Notes: generated by a model from the letters alone, not told the origin. DNA of 64,000 bases from Verticillium longisporum (GCA_019188255.1 JAETXT010000016.1:372001-436000), one strand, 5' to 3'. Positions 20,353 to 32,243 are shown, counted from the first letter of the stretch. Translations and numbers: made by a program.

Positions 20353-22442
20353 CTACAACTGACCAGGGTAAGGCACTGTCTCCATCTTCATTTCTGTCCC
20401 ATCTACGACGAAGGTCTCGATACGGAGACCCCGCGTCCGCGTCACGTCTTTCAGCCATATGGCGAGGACCGCTGTCACGACCACCGAGAGGACGCAAAGG
20501 CCGAGGAAGACGATCCGTAACGCACCCACAAAGGCAGACACCAGCGCGGTTTTCAGAGCCTGGTCAGAGGGCGATGTCAGTCCCTGCAAGACCTTGATGA
20601 GGGCTGTCGCGTCCTGCGCCCAAGCATCCGCGTAGGGCGCGTGCTCTGGGTGTTGAGAAATCTTGCTCTTGAGCGCGTTCTGAAAGAGGTTGCCACCCAG
20701 GGCCACGCCCCCCGCCTGGCCTAAGGCGCGCAAGAAAGCAAACATGGACGCCGCTGAACGTTCCTTGTCTTCTACTGTCGCCGATTGCACCGCAGACAGC
20801 GTGGCACTCCAGGAAACACCCAAGCCCGCCCCTCCGACGATACTGACCAGCACCCATGCCGCATCAGGCGAGTCGACTTGGAGTAGCAGCAACAGGCCCA
20901 TACCGAGTGTTGTCGCGGCCCAGCCAGCCAGGACATAAACCCGACAGGTCTGTAGCCTGGAGAGGAAGAGACCGGCAGCAACGGCGACGATGCCTGTCGT
21001 CAGCGTGTACGGTAGCAAGGCCAAGCCTACCCGGATTGGGCTGTAGCTCTTGGCGGCAGCGAAGTAAAGCGGAAGGTAGAAGAGCAAGCAGTACAGCAAG
21101 ACGCCATGTGCGACAGGAGCAAGCCAAGCCGTATTCGTGCTCAGGTTCGTGAACAGGGCCGTCTGGATGAACGGTTTCTTTGAGAACCGAGTACTGTAGA
21201 TGGCAAAGCTGACCAGTCCGGCAGCACCCAGGATGAGGGGGCCGAGGGTGCTTCCAGACGTCCACGGATGCAGCGTCCCACCTGAAGCTGTCAGTATGTG
21301 TCTATATGTGGTATACGCTAGACCCTGCGCCAGCGCGAGCGCCTGCAGGACAGGACTATACGGCAAGTAGGGGATATCATGTTACACACCCCAAGACAAT
21401 GCGATCAGAAGCGAGGTCAGCGAAACAGTGAAGAGGAGGGCGCCGAGCCAGTCTAGGTGTAACAATGTCAGCCTGGCGTATTGCCATACCGCCACATCAC
21501 GCAAGGTCGCCACTGGCGAGACAATCGGCAACAGAACGATCACCACCAGGCAGAGGGGAAGGTTGATCCAGAAAATCCAGCGCCAGTCCGATGTCTGCGC
21601 TATGGTGCCCCCGATGATAGGCCCGGCCGCCGTCCCTACAGCCCACTGCAGCGCAATGGCACCGAACCACCGTAGTCGCTCACGCTTCGTGAAGAGCTCG
21701 GTCACGATGACATATGTCAGCGCAATGGGCCCGCCCGCGCCAACGCCCTGGATGCACCGTGCGGTCATCATTAACGCAAAATTCCGTGCCATCAGCGCCA
21801 AGGCACTGCCGAATGTGAAGAGAGCAAGAACGAGTAAGAAGGTGGTGGTGGCGAGAGAAAGGCCTCGCTGCGTGGACCAGAGGGGCTGGACTACGGCAGC
21901 CGCCAGAAGGAACGACGTCGCGGTCCAGAAAGCGTCAACAGACGAGCCTCCCAGCTCTTCCGAGATGGACTGCGTTCCCCGTCAGCGTTGTGCCGTAGAC
22001 ACTTCGGATAGCGTGACGAGCGATTTGGGAGGACTCGCAGGCAGAGCCACGGCCAGCATGGAAGCATCGAGGGCACAGGCCAGGTTGGCCAGACAGATGG
22101 GCAGCACTTGAAGAACACGGCGGCCTGGCGGCCACCGCCTCGTGCTGCGCAGTTGCTGTGGTGGGGTTCTTGGTAGCTTCTTTCCTTGGCTTGACGACAG
22201 AAGCCTGACTGGACCTTCTCGTACCGGCTGATTGGTCGAGAACTTGACCCTCGCCGGATGCTTTGGCGGAATGGGAGGAGGTGTAGGCGTAGCGACACGG
22301 CTAGATGTAGCTGTAAGGGTAGGTGTTGGCGTGTCGAGGCTACGGGGACTGATCGGAGGGGTGCTAAGAGATGAACCGGCTCGTCTGGCTCTTGACGTAG
22401 GCGTTACAAAGTGCTCGACAATCCCATGATGATGCAGACCAT
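20353..22442 (-). CDS. DHA2-type MFS transporter, 14 membrane segments
   Basis: Exons (descending) 22442-22408, 22363-22039, 21969-21390 and 21281-20353 give 622 aa in phase. The introns are 44, 69 and 108 nt; the 69-nt one reads GC..AG (donor GCGAGT). A Ser/Thr/Pro-rich cytosolic tail of about 110 residues precedes TM1 (LDASMLAVALP). The loop after TM2 reads QPLW-STQRG and lacks the usual G-x-LSDxxGRR motif A. The motif C region is present (GPIIGGTIAQTSDWRWIFWINLP), followed by TMs to about residue 590 and a short C tail. Family members export drugs, toxins or metabolites using the proton gradient at the plasma membrane or vacuole. Substrate unknown; the neighbours suggest a lipid-derived product or arsenic stress. 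Confidence 0.8.
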
Positions 22443-22809
22443 TTGCAAGAAAGGACCTACCTTGAGTCGACCGCCGCTACGGGGTTTTAAGGCTCAGTCA
22501 CGGCGTGGACCATGCAAGTTCCTTACTTCGGCACGACATTCGGCATCACACTTCAGCACGACATTGTGGTTAGACGTTGTCAGTCGATAGTTCATGCTCT
22601 ATTTCTGTCCCTGAGCGTATTCTCGGGCATGGCTGTGCAACTGATGCTAAGTTTAGCCCTGGCGATGCTCTAGCGACTTGGGTATAAGAACAAAGTCCGT
22701 TGCTCTTCTTGTGACCGAACCCTGATCATACACACTCCTCCTCGTCAGTTCCACCACATCAACCAACTCAACATGAAGTGTAGCATGATGCATTTCCCCC
22801 TTCTGGCCG
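22443..22809. other. Spacer between MFS gene and bZIP remnant
   Basis: Upstream region of the MFS gene. The remainder of the bZIP gene may extend into 22653-22809, but no frame there resembles a zipper. Confidence 0.3.
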
Positions 22810-23091
22810 CTACCGCGCTGTCCATGGCAACGCCTCCCTTTTCGAGTTTTTTTCCAAAGTTGCGATATAAGCTCTCCGACGAGCGCGATGCTGACGTTGA
22901 TTGTTGCGGACTCTCTCCAACGTGTGCTGAGGCGAAACCCTCTGGGACTTGGATCGGGTTGTTGGTGATGTGGGTGATCCAGGAGCCATGGCGATTGGGG
23001 TGTTTTCTTCCACCGATCTGTCATCGATGACCTCCGGCCTTGTTCGGCTTTTTATCTTGGGCATATTACCTTTAGAAGGTCGCCGGTTCAA
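22810..23091 (-). pseudogene. bZIP transcription factor remnant, divergent to the arsenite methyltransferase
   Basis: The 93-codon frame contains a textbook fungal bZIP basic region (ERVRNNQRQHRARRRAYIATLEK, residues 58-80) after a Pro/Ser/Thr-rich N terminus. It goes off track at an A7 run (22846-22852 on the plus strand), where the expected continuation of the zipper (LEKKLE-like) is one base away in another frame. The frame then stops after 13 unrelated codons, and no heptad leucines follow in any frame. The gene therefore looks truncated by a homopolymer slip or split by an unrecognised intron. Start may be Met1 or Met9. Fungal bZIPs of this short type often sit beside stress genes; here it is head-to-head with arsM and could have been its regulator (inference). 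Confidence 0.55.
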
Positions 23092-23426
23092 ATTGGTGAC
23101 ATATCGATTTCACAGCTTGGTCAGCAGAACTACCTCGTCAAGACCCACATGCTTCCCACGATTGGACGCCATCAAATCTTTCGTATGGTCTACATGTGCA
23201 GTCACAGGACCTACGGCCTCCCGTCTAGGCTAGCCGGTCCAGCTGGTTAGGAGACGAAGTGGTCATGTAATTGCTCATCGAATTTTCATCTTACTAACGG
23301 TGACATATCGGTGCGGACGCAAACACTATATGAATTCACGAACGAAATGGGTTCATCGCTCCATCACATAGCATATACACCTGCAATTCTGATCATCTGA
23401 AATCAACGGCCCTCTACACGGTTGCC
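23092..23426. promoter_or_regulatory. Divergent promoter between bZIP and arsM with a 12-bp direct repeat
   Basis: The 335-bp intergenic region has two exact copies of GGTGACATATCG (23095-23106 and 23299-23310) in the same orientation. Each contains a TGAC bZIP half-site. A TATA-like CTATATGAA lies at about 23327, roughly 95 bp upstream of the arsM ATG. Confidence 0.5.
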
Positions 23427-24598
23427 ATGGAGCCCAATGAGATCTATGACCAAGTCAATAAGCGATATGGCTCAATCGTCAAGAGCCGCACCGGCCACTA
23501 TGAGCAGACTGTCGCAAAAGCTTTCGGGTACACAGAAGAAGAACTAGCAGGCATTCCCGATGGTGCAAATCTAGGCTTAAGCTGCGGCAACCCAATTACG
23601 CTCGCAAGACTGAGAGAGGTGCGTGTGTCCGTGCCGTCTATGCCGTTTCGCTGACATTTATTCGCAGGGAGAATCCGTTATTGATCTTGGATCTGGCGCC
23701 GGCTTCGATGTCTTTACTGCCAGCAAGAGAGTCGGTCGTGCAGGCAAAGCAATTGGGGTTGACATAAACAAAGTGAGCGAATCCCTGCCCTCCACAGACT
23801 TTAGCGCCCATCTGACACTGCTTTATGTAGAACATGATTGACAAAGCCAATGCCAACAAAGCACAAATCAACGCCTCAAACGTCCAGTTCATCGAGAGCG
23901 CCATCACATCCATCCCGCTACCCAGCGACACCGCGGACTGCATCATCAGCAACTGTGTCATCAACCTCGTCCCCGTATCGGAGAAGCAGCTTGTTTTTAA
24001 TGAGATGTTCCGACTGCTCAAACCCGGTGGTCGAGTTGCTATCAGTGACATATTAGCGCGAAAGGAGTTTACGGAGGAGGTCAAGAAGAACATTGCTCTA
24101 TATGTCGGGTGCGTCGCAGGAGCCAGCCATGTCAGCGAGTATGATGCGTTTCTCAAGAATTCAGGCTTCAGCGGTAAATTGAATCTCCCTACTAAAGCCG
24201 AATGGAGACTAATCAGGGTTGGCAGACGTTCTTATCGTGGACAGCCAGAATGACTTAAACGTGTACTTCACCGCAGCTGCGGACAAAAGACCCTGTTGTG
24301 AAGGGGCAGACGCCGTCGAAAACGAGGGACCGACTTGCTGTAGTGCAGAGACGAAAGAGAAATGCTGCAAGCCCGAAGAAAAGCAATCATGCTGCGGAAG
24401 CAACTCGTTGGCTTGCGCCTGTCAAACGCAGAAGATCGCTGTGTCAAATGAAGCCAAGACACTTACTTCTCAAGTGGGGATCACAGACATCAACGAGTGG
24501 GCAGGTAAGTACGCCTCACGCTTCGTCTTATGGACTCGCCAGCTAACCCTTCCGCAGGCTCCTTCCAGGTGTATGCCGTCAAGCCCGCGACGACCTGA
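23427..24598 (+). CDS. arsM: Arsenite S-adenosylmethionine methyltransferase (five exons)
   Basis: Exons 23427-23618, 23668-23772, 23831-24173, 24217-24504 and 24558-24598 (introns 49, 58, 43 and 53 nt, all GT..AG) encode 322 aa. SAM-binding motif I is VIDLGSGAGFD (residues 68-78). The three cysteines needed for arsenic methylation are C53 (LSCGNP), C141 (SNCVINL) and C193 (VGCVAGA). The C terminus is rich in CC pairs (CCEG, TCCS, KCCK, SCCG), as in ArsM enzymes that bind trivalent arsenic, and ends YAVKP. The enzyme converts As(III) to methylated, partly volatile species in the cytosol. No transporter of the Acr3 type or arsenate reductase lies nearby. The gene is intact and probably controlled from the divergent promoter. 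Confidence 0.93.
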
Positions 24599-24944
24599 GA
24601 GCGATGGGTTTGCAAGACGAGAGTTGGAAGGACGGCAGCACCGCTGGATACTCAAACTATATCCTACTTTTGATTCACGTCACTCATTCTAGTCCAATCT
24701 TGGTGAAATTAGGCAGCTTGTGTAACTCCATACTCTCCTCGACGCTGTATTGTGCTTGGACACACGGATGTAAGCCTCCATCAGCCCTGGGTACAAGCTA
24801 TGGTGTAAGAGAGCCTTGGAGAAGGTAGGGGAAGTACCAGAATGGACGCCAGCATATATGCCCCGAAGAGAAGTCGTACTTCTCTCCTCCGATTATGCGC
24901 ACCAAAGAAGAATCTAATAGTCAAGCGCACCAAAGATCCTCCTG
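24599..24944. other. Spacer between arsM and LINE-B copy 1
   Basis: arsM 3' UTR and flanking DNA; nothing else seen. The LINE starts near the short (AC)n tract at 24947. Confidence 0.4.
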
Positions 24945-25272
24945 TATACACACACAAGTTTATTACGCCTGGTGGCCTAAAGCCAATAAGGCACTATCCG
25001 TTATTGTACATGATCGCTTCCTTTGATTTGTCCAGAGTACCAGAGCCCATTCAGAGTCCTCTTTTCGTTATTGCTTTCCCGTTTCCATCTCTTCGTCGGT
25101 GTCCCGTGGGGTTTATTTATTATTGGCAAGCTGCTTGAAGGCTATTCTTCAAGTGTTCAGAGTCCTATCTACGGCGACTGAAGCGGCGCCTGCTGTTGTT
25201 GGCACGAGGTGTGGGTGTTAGGTTCGGTTAGTAGAAGAAGGGGGTTTTGGTGTGTTAGGCCCCCGCAAGGGA

Positions 25273-28200
25273 TCACACGTTCTCCAGTCGGCCCGTGGCC
25301 TTCGCAAAGCGTATCGTAGCTCGGACTGCTTTCATGTCCGGCTTCCAATCATCACCATCTGATGTCGTCTTACCTCCCAAATGGAAGGAGATGTTGTCTC
25401 TTTGTGTGCCAGGGCACATGAGTGTCTCGGCGCGTTGTGTTGCCCATCGTGTGCATCGGAGGAGAAAGTGCTCCACTGTCTCTCTCGCTTGTCCGCATGC
25501 GCATTGGGCTGAAGGTACCGCCCTAATTCGGAACAGTGAAGCGTTCAGTCTCGCCATGCCTGTCCTGAGCTGGGCCAGCATGCTCGCCTCCATCCAGGAA
25601 AGGTTATCGTACAGTTCTCGAGTGTGCTTGCCGGGTAGTGCTATGTCGACTTCCTTCGAGAGTTTTCCAACATTATCTGGTAGTCGTCTTTCCACACGTA
25701 GTTTGCGTCTTGCAGCGTTGAGGGTGGTGGATCGCATCTTTGGGAACTGTTTTTCAGGCAAGGCGCCATCTCGGCTGGCCTTGCGTGCTTCTCCTTTCGC
25801 TTTCTTCAGGAGGTCGTCGTCGAGATGGCTCGGAAGCCACACGACTGAGATGGTGTTCCCGGTTTCTCGCAGTCGGGTGATCGCCTCGTAGATGCAGCGA
25901 ACGTACTCTTGTCCAGACTGTTGTTGGGGGTTTCGAAGTGTCAGCACCGCGGCTTTGTTGCTTGTCAGTAGCGTCACGGTCTGCCCCCTCAGCTGCGGCA
26001 GAAATCGCAACGCGTATGCTGCCGCTACCAGTTCTCCGGAAAATGGGTTCTGATCGGTCCTCATGCCGTGGGTGAAGGAAAACGTCTCGAGCCTCGTCCC
26101 TGGCCCCTTGACGGTTCCACCGACGCCGACCACCTCGTTTCGTGCCGAGCTGCTCACAGCGATGCGCACCGTGGCCTCCTCATCGACCCGCGTCAGTGTT
26201 GCGTCCTCGTCGTTCCATTCAGTGACGGTCTGCACTCTTTCCATCCACGGCGGCAGTGTGAATGGGTTGATTGTTTCCAGGTCCTCCATTGGAATTTCGT
26301 TGAGCGAAGTTGCCAGTTGGAAAAATGGTGAGCGGTGGAAGCGCCTGAACTTCTTTATGCGAGAGGTCAGTTTTCGAAGCGGGTTGGTCTCAGGCAGTGC
26401 GTGGAGATCTGTCCATAGCTTGATGGCCCTTCTCGTGAATCGCTCTGGTGCACTGGCGATGTGAGCCTCCGCTTCTGCTACGCTTGTGGCTATCGTGACG
26501 AACGCTCCAATAATTGCCTGCGCTCCGACCTTTTGGACGCGATTGATTGCTGCTGCCGTCCGGTCTTTGCATCGGTGCCTCCAGACGTTAGAGGCATAGT
26601 CCACCACTGGGGCCACGGTGGCCGTGAATAGCTGCCGTGCTGTCGCCGGGGTCAATCCTCTCAGTCGTTTCAGCTCCATCGCAGCCTCTAGTCCCTTGGT
26701 CGCCACTCTTGCAATGTGTTCCCTGTATCTGAGTCCAATGTCCATGATCACGCCGAGGATCTTGACATGCTGTTTGGGTTTGACTGTTTGGCCCTTGATA
26801 GTGAAAGGTTCCGAATCGGACCTTTTGGCCCATCGGGTGAAGTGGATGACCGCCGTCTTGTCCGCTTCGAAAGTCGCCCCGCTTCTCTGCTCCCAGTCCA
26901 GTGCCTTCTCGATGATCGCCTCGATCCCTTTACGGTTGTCTTGCGTGGTTGGTCCAGCGACCCAGGCTGTGAAGTCGTCGACAAAGGCTATAGCTCCTCC
27001 ATAGCAGTTGATCTTCTGTTGTACAAGGTCGGCGTTGAAGAACAGAAACAGGATCGGTGACAGTGGCGATCCTTGCGGTAGTCCAGCCTGAGGCAGGGTC
27101 CGGACCTCTGATGCTTGGTCGTTGACCTGAATTGTCGCCGTCCGATCGGAGCAGAATGCCTCTACCCAACGGAGCAAATCTTCTGGGAGGCCCCTCGCTC
27201 TCATTCTCTGAATGAGTCTCTCTTTGCATACTCCATTGTATGCTCCCTTCACATCGAAGCTCACGAGGCTGACCACCCAACGATTTCTCCATGCTGCGTA
27301 GATTTGTTCTTGCAGCAACACCAACGCTTGTTCTGCTGACCTCTGTTTGCGGGCCCCGAAGTGGTTCGTGGGCAACAGCCCATGGGTTTCGACTGCCATG
27401 ATCCTCTCCGCAACAACCGACTCGAGAACCTTGCCGAGCGTGGCGAGGAGCGAGATGGGCCTCCAAGCCTTGGCGATGGTGTAGTCTCCTTTGCCGGGCT
27501 TCTTGAGCGGGATGATCTTGGCATGCCTCCATTGGTCGGGGAGTACTCCTTCCTCTAGCGATGCGCGGAAAATCGCAAGGACACTGTGCTTGACGGCTGG
27601 CCAAATCTGTTTCCAGACCATCGCCGGCAACCCGTCTTCACCGGGTGCTTTCCACGATTTCGTCGCGAAAAGCCGGCGCTCGACTTCTTCCATCGTGATG
27701 TCAGGCATGGTGACAGCCGATTCGCGCTGCGGCCTCTCACCCTCCTCTTCGATGTGCTCTGGTGGGGGCGGGAAGAAAGTCGTAAGCAATTCTTCCGCTT
27801 GCTCTTTGCCGTTGGTCGTCCGTGTGCCATCAGCCTTTACAAGCTGCGGCACCTTGCCGAATGCCGCGTCGTCGCCCGACTTGAGATACTTGGCGGCCTT
27901 CCAGATGTTGTCGTTGTCGGCCAGAAAGTCGTTCCAATGGGTTTTCTTCTGTTGTCGAATGGCACCGTGGTATTGTTTCGCTGCTCCCTTGGCCGTGTTC
28001 TCCAGTGCTTCATCGAACCGTCCTGCCCGTCTTGCTGCCCTCGCCCGATTTCTCCAATGTGTGTGGATGTGGCGGAGCTGCGTAAGATCCGCCGTCCACC
28101 ACCGCTTCGCGTATGGTGATGGTTTGGCTTTCGGTGTCAGGGCCTGTACTGCTTCCAGCACCACTGACATGAGTCTGTCCGTTTTCTCTTGGACCGTGCC

Positions 28201-29025
28201 TTCCATCGGGACTGTCTCGAGTGCCGTGGAGATTCGGGTGTTGATTTCCTTCCATGGCGCGTTTTTGAATAGAGGTCGGTTTTGGGCTTTCGTGGTCGGA
28301 ACTGATACGTCAAGGATCGTTTCGATGGTGCGGTGGTCCGACCCGTGCTCTGTCCCGTGCGTCATACACTTGATCATGGACGCAGCTAGGTCCTCTGACA
28401 CCAGCACAAGGTCGATTGTCGATTCGTGGTCTCCGCCTTGCCATGTCTTCGTGCCCCGTGGGAGCATGCTGCAGAGGGAGAGCTCGTTCATTAGGTCGAT
28501 GATGTCATCGGCTTCACCCTGTCGTACTGGAGACACGTCGTCTCCTCCCCATAATTGATCATGGCGGTTGAAGTCGCCCGCAATGACCACGTCCACCACC
28601 TCTTCTGCGGCTCTCCTAGCATCCGCGACCGCACTACGTATGGTGTTACACGCTTCCTGTAATGCCTGGGTGTCCACCCCCTGTACGTACACGGACACCA
28701 CCAGTACCAGTCTCTCTGGAAGCCGCAACAGCGCTGCTGTCATGTCCGGAGACTCTATCGGCACCTGTTCTGCCTCCAAGTCCTTCCTTATCCAAAGCAT
28801 GCTTCGGATCGCCCATCGTCCTTCCCCAGTCGTTGGTGGGACCATCTTTGTCCATCCATGATGTCCCATCGGAGTCGTCAGTAATTGTCCCTTGATCATC
28901 CGTGCTTGTGGTTCCTGAATGACGAGCACCGCTGCGTCCTGAATGTCCTCATCGTTCATGAGGCTCTCGTGAACCTCGCCGCGTTTTCGCACATTAAGTT
29001 GGATTATTCGGAGCGTACTACTCAT
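25273..29025 (-). CDS. LINE-B ORF2, endonuclease-reverse transcriptase with degenerate RNase H
   Basis: The 1250-aa protein begins with an APE-type endonuclease ([29 protein letters not shown]), followed by a reverse transcriptase ([17 protein letters not shown], palm motif AFVDD near residue 683). A C-terminal RNase H-like domain (about 960-1110) lacks catalytic acids: YTDGS is replaced by IAVSSSA and TDN by TSN, while the ELVAA glutamate remains. A terminal zinc motif CXCX8HX4C-like ([18 protein letters not shown]) closes the protein. Like LINE-A it should carry out target-primed reverse transcription. It probably relies on host RNase H or tolerates RNA:DNA hybrids, because the same losses occur in copy 2. 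Its ATG overlaps the ORF1 stop by 8 nt. Confidence 0.92.
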   Translation of the reverse strand: MSSTLRIIQLNVRKRGEVHESLMNDEDIQDAAVLVIQEPQARMIKGQLLTTPMGHHGWTKMVPPTTGEGRWAIRSMLWIRKDLEAEQVPIESPDMTAALLRLPERLVLVVSVYVQGVDTQALQEACNTIRSAVADARRAAEEVVDVVIAGDFNRHDQLWGGDDVSPVRQGEADDIIDLMNELSLCSMLPRGTKTWQGGDHESTIDLVLVSEDLAASMIKCMTHGTEHGSDHRTIETILDVSVPTTKAQNRPLFKNAPWKEINTRISTALETVPMEGTVQEKTDRLMSVVLEAVQALTPKAKPSPYAKRWWTADLTQLRHIHTHWRNRARAARRAGRFDEALENTAKGAAKQYHGAIRQQKKTHWNDFLADNDNIWKAAKYLKSGDDAAFGKVPQLVKADGTRTTNGKEQAEELLTTFFPPPPEHIEEEGERPQRESAVTMPDITMEEVERRLFATKSWKAPGEDGLPAMVWKQIWPAVKHSVLAIFRASLEEGVLPDQWRHAKIIPLKKPGKGDYTIAKAWRPISLLATLGKVLESVVAERIMAVETHGLLPTNHFGARKQRSAEQALVLLQEQIYAAWRNRWVVSLVSFDVKGAYNGVCKERLIQRMRARGLPEDLLRWVEAFCSDRTATIQVNDQASEVRTLPQAGLPQGSPLSPILFLFFNADLVQQKINCYGGAIAFVDDFTAWVAGPTTQDNRKGIEAIIEKALDWEQRSGATFEADKTAVIHFTRWAKRSDSEPFTIKGQTVKPKQHVKILGVIMDIGLRYREHIARVATKGLEAAMELKRLRGLTPATARQLFTATVAPVVDYASNVWRHRCKDRTAAAINRVQKVGAQAIIGAFVTIATSVAEAEAHIASAPERFTRRAIKLWTDLHALPETNPLRKLTSRIKKFRRFHRSPFFQLATSLNEIPMEDLETINPFTLPPWMERVQTVTEWNDEDATLTRVDEEATVRIAVSSSARNEVVGVGGTVKGPGTRLETFSFTHGMRTDQNPFSGELVAAAYALRFLPQLRGQTVTLLTSNKAAVLTLRNPQQQSGQEYVRCIYEAITRLRETGNTISVVWLPSHLDDDLLKKAKGEARKASRDGALPEKQFPKMRSTTLNAARRKLRVERRLPDNVGKLSKEVDIALPGKHTRELYDNLSWMEASMLAQLRTGMARLNASLFRIRAVPSAQCACGQARETVEHFLLRCTRWATQRAETLMCPGTQRDNISFHLGGKTTSDGDDWKPDMKAVRATIRFAKATGRLENV

Positions 29026-30364
29026 TCAAAGACGGGTACAGCTTCTTGCAGTTCCTGCTGAACGACGCATGAGGGCCTCCGCAGGGAACACACTTGAGAA
29101 TGGTCTTGGTGCAAGCGCTGTGGTGGTGACCCTCCTGGGCGCATTTCCCGCATACCTGGGGTCGGTCGCACTGGTAAGCTTTGTGGCCGAAACCAAACTG
29201 TTGACAGTTGTAACACTGGTCGAGACGAGGACGAGGTTCAAAGACCTTGGCCCTCCCAGATTGTCCTCCTGCATAAGCGTAACCTTCTGCGATGAGCCTC
29301 TCCGCATCCCTTCTCCTCGTGAGGTAAATGACCATTGAGCCGTAGGCCTTCGCAACGTCTCTGTTGCTTAGCCAGCCCACTTTCGCAACTTGAACGTCGT
29401 TTTCTTTGCCAATCTCCTCAGCTGCTCCACTACGAATGTGGTTCGCCTCATCCAAGACCACCCTTCGGCTCACGTAGTCTACCTTGACAGGATAGAGTTC
29501 GTCTCGCAGCATCCGAGCTCCTCTGGGAAGCTTGGCCTCTACCAGCCGTTTCACCATGGTGTGTTCCTGCTCGTTTCTGCAGGCAATCCTGATTCGAGGC
29601 GTCTTCGGGTCTTTGGTCACGGCCAGGCAACGCCAGTTAGGTTGGCTTTGGTCCAGTCTCACCTCGCATTCCGTAAGGGTGCGAACAGCGCCCGGTGTGA
29701 GTTGTTCATCTTGTTCATCCCCGATCCTTGACGTATCAATTGTACAGAAGTGCGTGTCCGTTGGGGTCGTTGTGGTAGGCTGCCTCGTGTTACTGAGTTG
29801 ACCGGCTGGTGGCATCCGGGCGATGTCTGCGTAGGATGGCTCCGACCTATCCTGCCCAGCGATAGTCGTAGTGATTGCTTCGATGCTCGCACGCAGGCTC
29901 TGGGCTTCGTTCGTGGTCGCATGGAGAGCTTTCCTAAGCTCCCCCACTTCGTTCTGGAGCTCCTCAATTTTTCTCGACTGTGACTGGGACTCTTCCAGGA
30001 CCTTTCTCATGATCTTCGTCTGTAGTTCCATCTGTTTTTCCATAGCGCGTAGCAACATCCTTCCGTCCAGCTGTTCTCCACTGGTCCCGGGGGTTGGCCG
30101 TCGCACCGTCGGTTTGGTAACGCGCCCCTTACTTCGCTTCGTGACTTCCGCATCGTCGGTTGCATCGTCGGTTGCTTGATTGTCGATGCCTTCATTTTCG
30201 GTGGCTTTGTTGTCGATGGCTTTGTTGCTCGGCTTGCGCTTCGGGCGAAGTTGTCGTCTCTCAACACCATCATCTCTCTCCTCTTCATCCGACGCGACAC
30301 GGATCGTGTCGCGCTCAATCGCCATGGCTGCAGGTGGGGCGCCACGTGGAGTGGGATCCACCAA
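29018..30364 (-). CDS. LINE-B ORF1, gag-like protein
   Basis: The 448-aa protein has an acidic/basic N-terminal region, a coiled coil at about residues 105-170 ([17 protein letters not shown]... heptads), a central RNA-binding-type domain, and three zinc knuckles near the C terminus: CX2CX6HX4C, CX2CX4HX4C and CX2CX3HX6C. It should form trimers or multimers and package element RNA. The reading frame is intact. The last codons GAATGAGTAG contain the ORF2 start, so both proteins can come from one mRNA by reinitiation. An internal Met14 (MAIERDT) is an alternative start. Confidence 0.88.
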   Translation of the reverse strand: MVDPTPRGAPPAAMAIERDTIRVASDEEERDDGVERRQLRPKRKPSNKAIDNKATENEGIDNQATDDATDDAEVTKRSKGRVTKPTVRRPTPGTSGEQLDGRMLLRAMEKQMELQTKIMRKVLEESQSQSRKIEELQNEVGELRKALHATTNEAQSLRASIEAITTTIAGQDRSEPSYADIARMPPAGQLSNTRQPTTTTPTDTHFCTIDTSRIGDEQDEQLTPGAVRTLTECEVRLDQSQPNWRCLAVTKDPKTPRIRIACRNEQEHTMVKRLVEAKLPRGARMLRDELYPVKVDYVSRRVVLDEANHIRSGAAEEIGKENDVQVAKVGWLSNRDVAKAYGSMVIYLTRRRDAERLIAEGYAYAGGQSGRAKVFEPRPRLDQCYNCQQFGFGHKAYQCDRPQVCGKCAQEGHHHSACTKTILKCVPCGGPHASFSRNCKKLYPSLNE

Positions 30365-30684
30365 TTCGCGTCGCGCCGTCCCGCGTCAAGACCAACACTC
30401 CCACGATCAATCTGGTGCCGTGCTTCAACAAACCAGTAAATGATTTCAATCACTGCGTCTGCGAAAAGAGGTACAGTTAGGTGCCCGCCGGCATACAGTC
30501 GGATCGTAAATCCGTATCATTGCGGTATCAATCCTGCCTGGAGTGCAGGAGACCGACCAGCCCTCTGCCGGCCGGCGTGCGCATCCCTCGCCGCATCATG
30601 CAGTTCCTTTTGCCCTATTGAACACCAAAGCGCAATGAACCAACCCCCCGTGCCATTCCGTGTGCCGAGATGCACTCGTGCATT

Positions 30685-31899
30685 TCAGGTCAGACCTGGG
30701 CTATAGGAGAAACGACAAGCAACTGTTTTGATATGTACTGTACTATACAGTACAGTATGCATGGTAAAAGAATAACAGAATCTGTACTTGTCCCTATTCA
30801 TGGCTTGGGCGCCCACCGCTCCGCGGCGGAGGCCATCATTTGGTCCGCTTCCTCTTCTTCGCCTTGCCCTCGTCGCCCTTGCTCTCCACGGCACCTCCCG
30901 CCTTTGCATCAGAGACTTGTTCCACCCCTCGTCACTACAGTGATTGCAGTGATTGTGACTGCACTGGCTGCGAGAAGAACCATCACGGTTCGCTTGCACT
31001 TCCGTCCCTTGTGCCAGGCGCTCTGCGAGGGCCTTGTTTTCGGCCTGGAGCTCACGAAGTTGCTGCCCCAGAGCCCTGTTCTGGCCAATGAGCTCGGCCG
31101 GCGTGGTGCCAATCTCTCCATCGAACAGACCGCTGGCGATGTCCAGAGCTTCGGCGTGCTCGGCTTCGAGAGCGCGAAACTGTAGCTTGAGTGATTCGTG
31201 TTCGATATGATCAGCGGCCAGCCGGTCACTCCTTGCGGTCATCTCCCCCAAGGCGGACTCGAGTTCCGAGATGCGCCTCTTCTTCATCTCCAACACCGCC
31301 TCGACAGCTTGGTTGACTGATTTGCATTCGGCCAACTCCTTTTCCACGCAGTCGAGCTGGGCATGGATCTCGCGTGCTCGAACAATCTCGCTGTTCTGCA
31401 TTTCAACGGTCTCTTGAAGCTCACGCACGGCCATGTCATTCAACTGGCTTTCCTTCGCCTTTTCTTCGAGTTCGGCCCTTGCACTTTCGAGCTCTTTCAC
31501 GGCCTTCTGGAGGTCACGGGCCCTCTTCTGAGCCTCTTTCTGTAGCTCGCCATAGCTGCTCGACCAGCGAGCGTTCAGGTTGTTGTGTTGCTGCTGCAGA
31601 ATGTAGGACCGCTCTAGGCTCTCTTTCTGAGCAGCGTCGCGATATGTGTCCAGCGTTCTGCGTGCCTTATCAAAGTGCTGAATCAAGGACCAGAGGTCGT
31701 AGTCTAGCCGTCCGGCCAGGTCATCGCTGCTAGACCCGCCGCTGCTCGTGAAGGACTAGGATGTCAGTAGAAGGACTGGAAGCCTGCTGACGAGACTACT
31801 CACTACGTTTGCGAAGCGGCTGTCCTTGATCGCTTGGCTTTGAGGTGCCATTGCGGCGGAGTGGCCTGCCTCCGTGTGGGTGGACTGGCCATGCGTCAT
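30685..31899 (-). CDS. Long coiled-coil protein, two or three exons
   Basis: Exon 1 is 31899-31804 (MTHGQSTHTEAGH start), the 48-nt intron is 31803-31756 (GTGAGT, TACTGAC branch, CCTAG end) and exon 2 begins at 31755. The frame runs to 30685, giving 388 aa. About 230 residues (roughly 60-290) are a nearly continuous coiled coil rich in E/K/L/A/R heptads. A further 59-nt intron (GTGATG..GACGAG, about 30992-30934) would switch to a frame ending in a basic, nuclear-signal-like tail KAKKRKRTK with a stop at 30838-30836. That ending looks more natural, but its acceptor is unusual. No enzymatic domain. A structural or regulatory nuclear role is possible but not shown. Upstream it is divergent from the ferric reductase gene. 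Confidence 0.6.
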
Positions 31900-32243
31900 G
31901 TTGAAGGATGAAGAAAAGTGCTGGTCTGGTCAAGCGGGTGGTGGGCCGGTCTACGCATCTACGTCTGTTTGTCGTAAGCATACAGTATTCTGCAACCGTT
32001 TATATTCAAATTTGCTGACGTATGGGAGTGGTGAGCACGCTGAGGATATGAGCCTGATTCTCGGCCCTGCCCGTCCAGCATGTAGTCAAGAGCGTCTGGC
32101 CAGGGGCAACTGACGAATTCACGCGACAGCGCAACAAGGACAGAAATAGGTCCCTGCCATGCTGCTAGCATAAAGCTGTTCTGGATGGGACTATGACTGC
32201 AAGATGCTGTGCGTGTACTGTATAGTACTGTACTGATACGCAG
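31900..32243. promoter_or_regulatory. Divergent promoter region, coiled-coil gene / ferric reductase
   Basis: 344 bp between two divergent starts. It contains a TGTACTGTATAGTACTGTACTGA palindromic tract split across 32214-32236; no other motif recognised. Confidence 0.35.

Larger units (their letters stand above)
24945..30440 (-). mobile_element. LINE-B copy 1, full-length non-LTR retrotransposon
   Basis: Minus-strand element with ORF1 (30364-29018), ORF2 (29025-25273) and a 3' UTR of about 330 bp. The sense strand ends ...GGCGTAATAAACTTGTGTGTGTATA, that is, with a short (GT)n tail. The same end occurs in copies at 43195 and 48455. Both ORFs are uninterrupted, so this is the reference copy of the family. 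Its 5' end resembles copy 2 to about 30430. Confidence 0.9.

Noticed and set aside
27491..28558. 355-codon plus-strand frame inside LINE-B
   Set aside because: Antisense to ORF2; no independent motif, and copy 2 does not preserve it.
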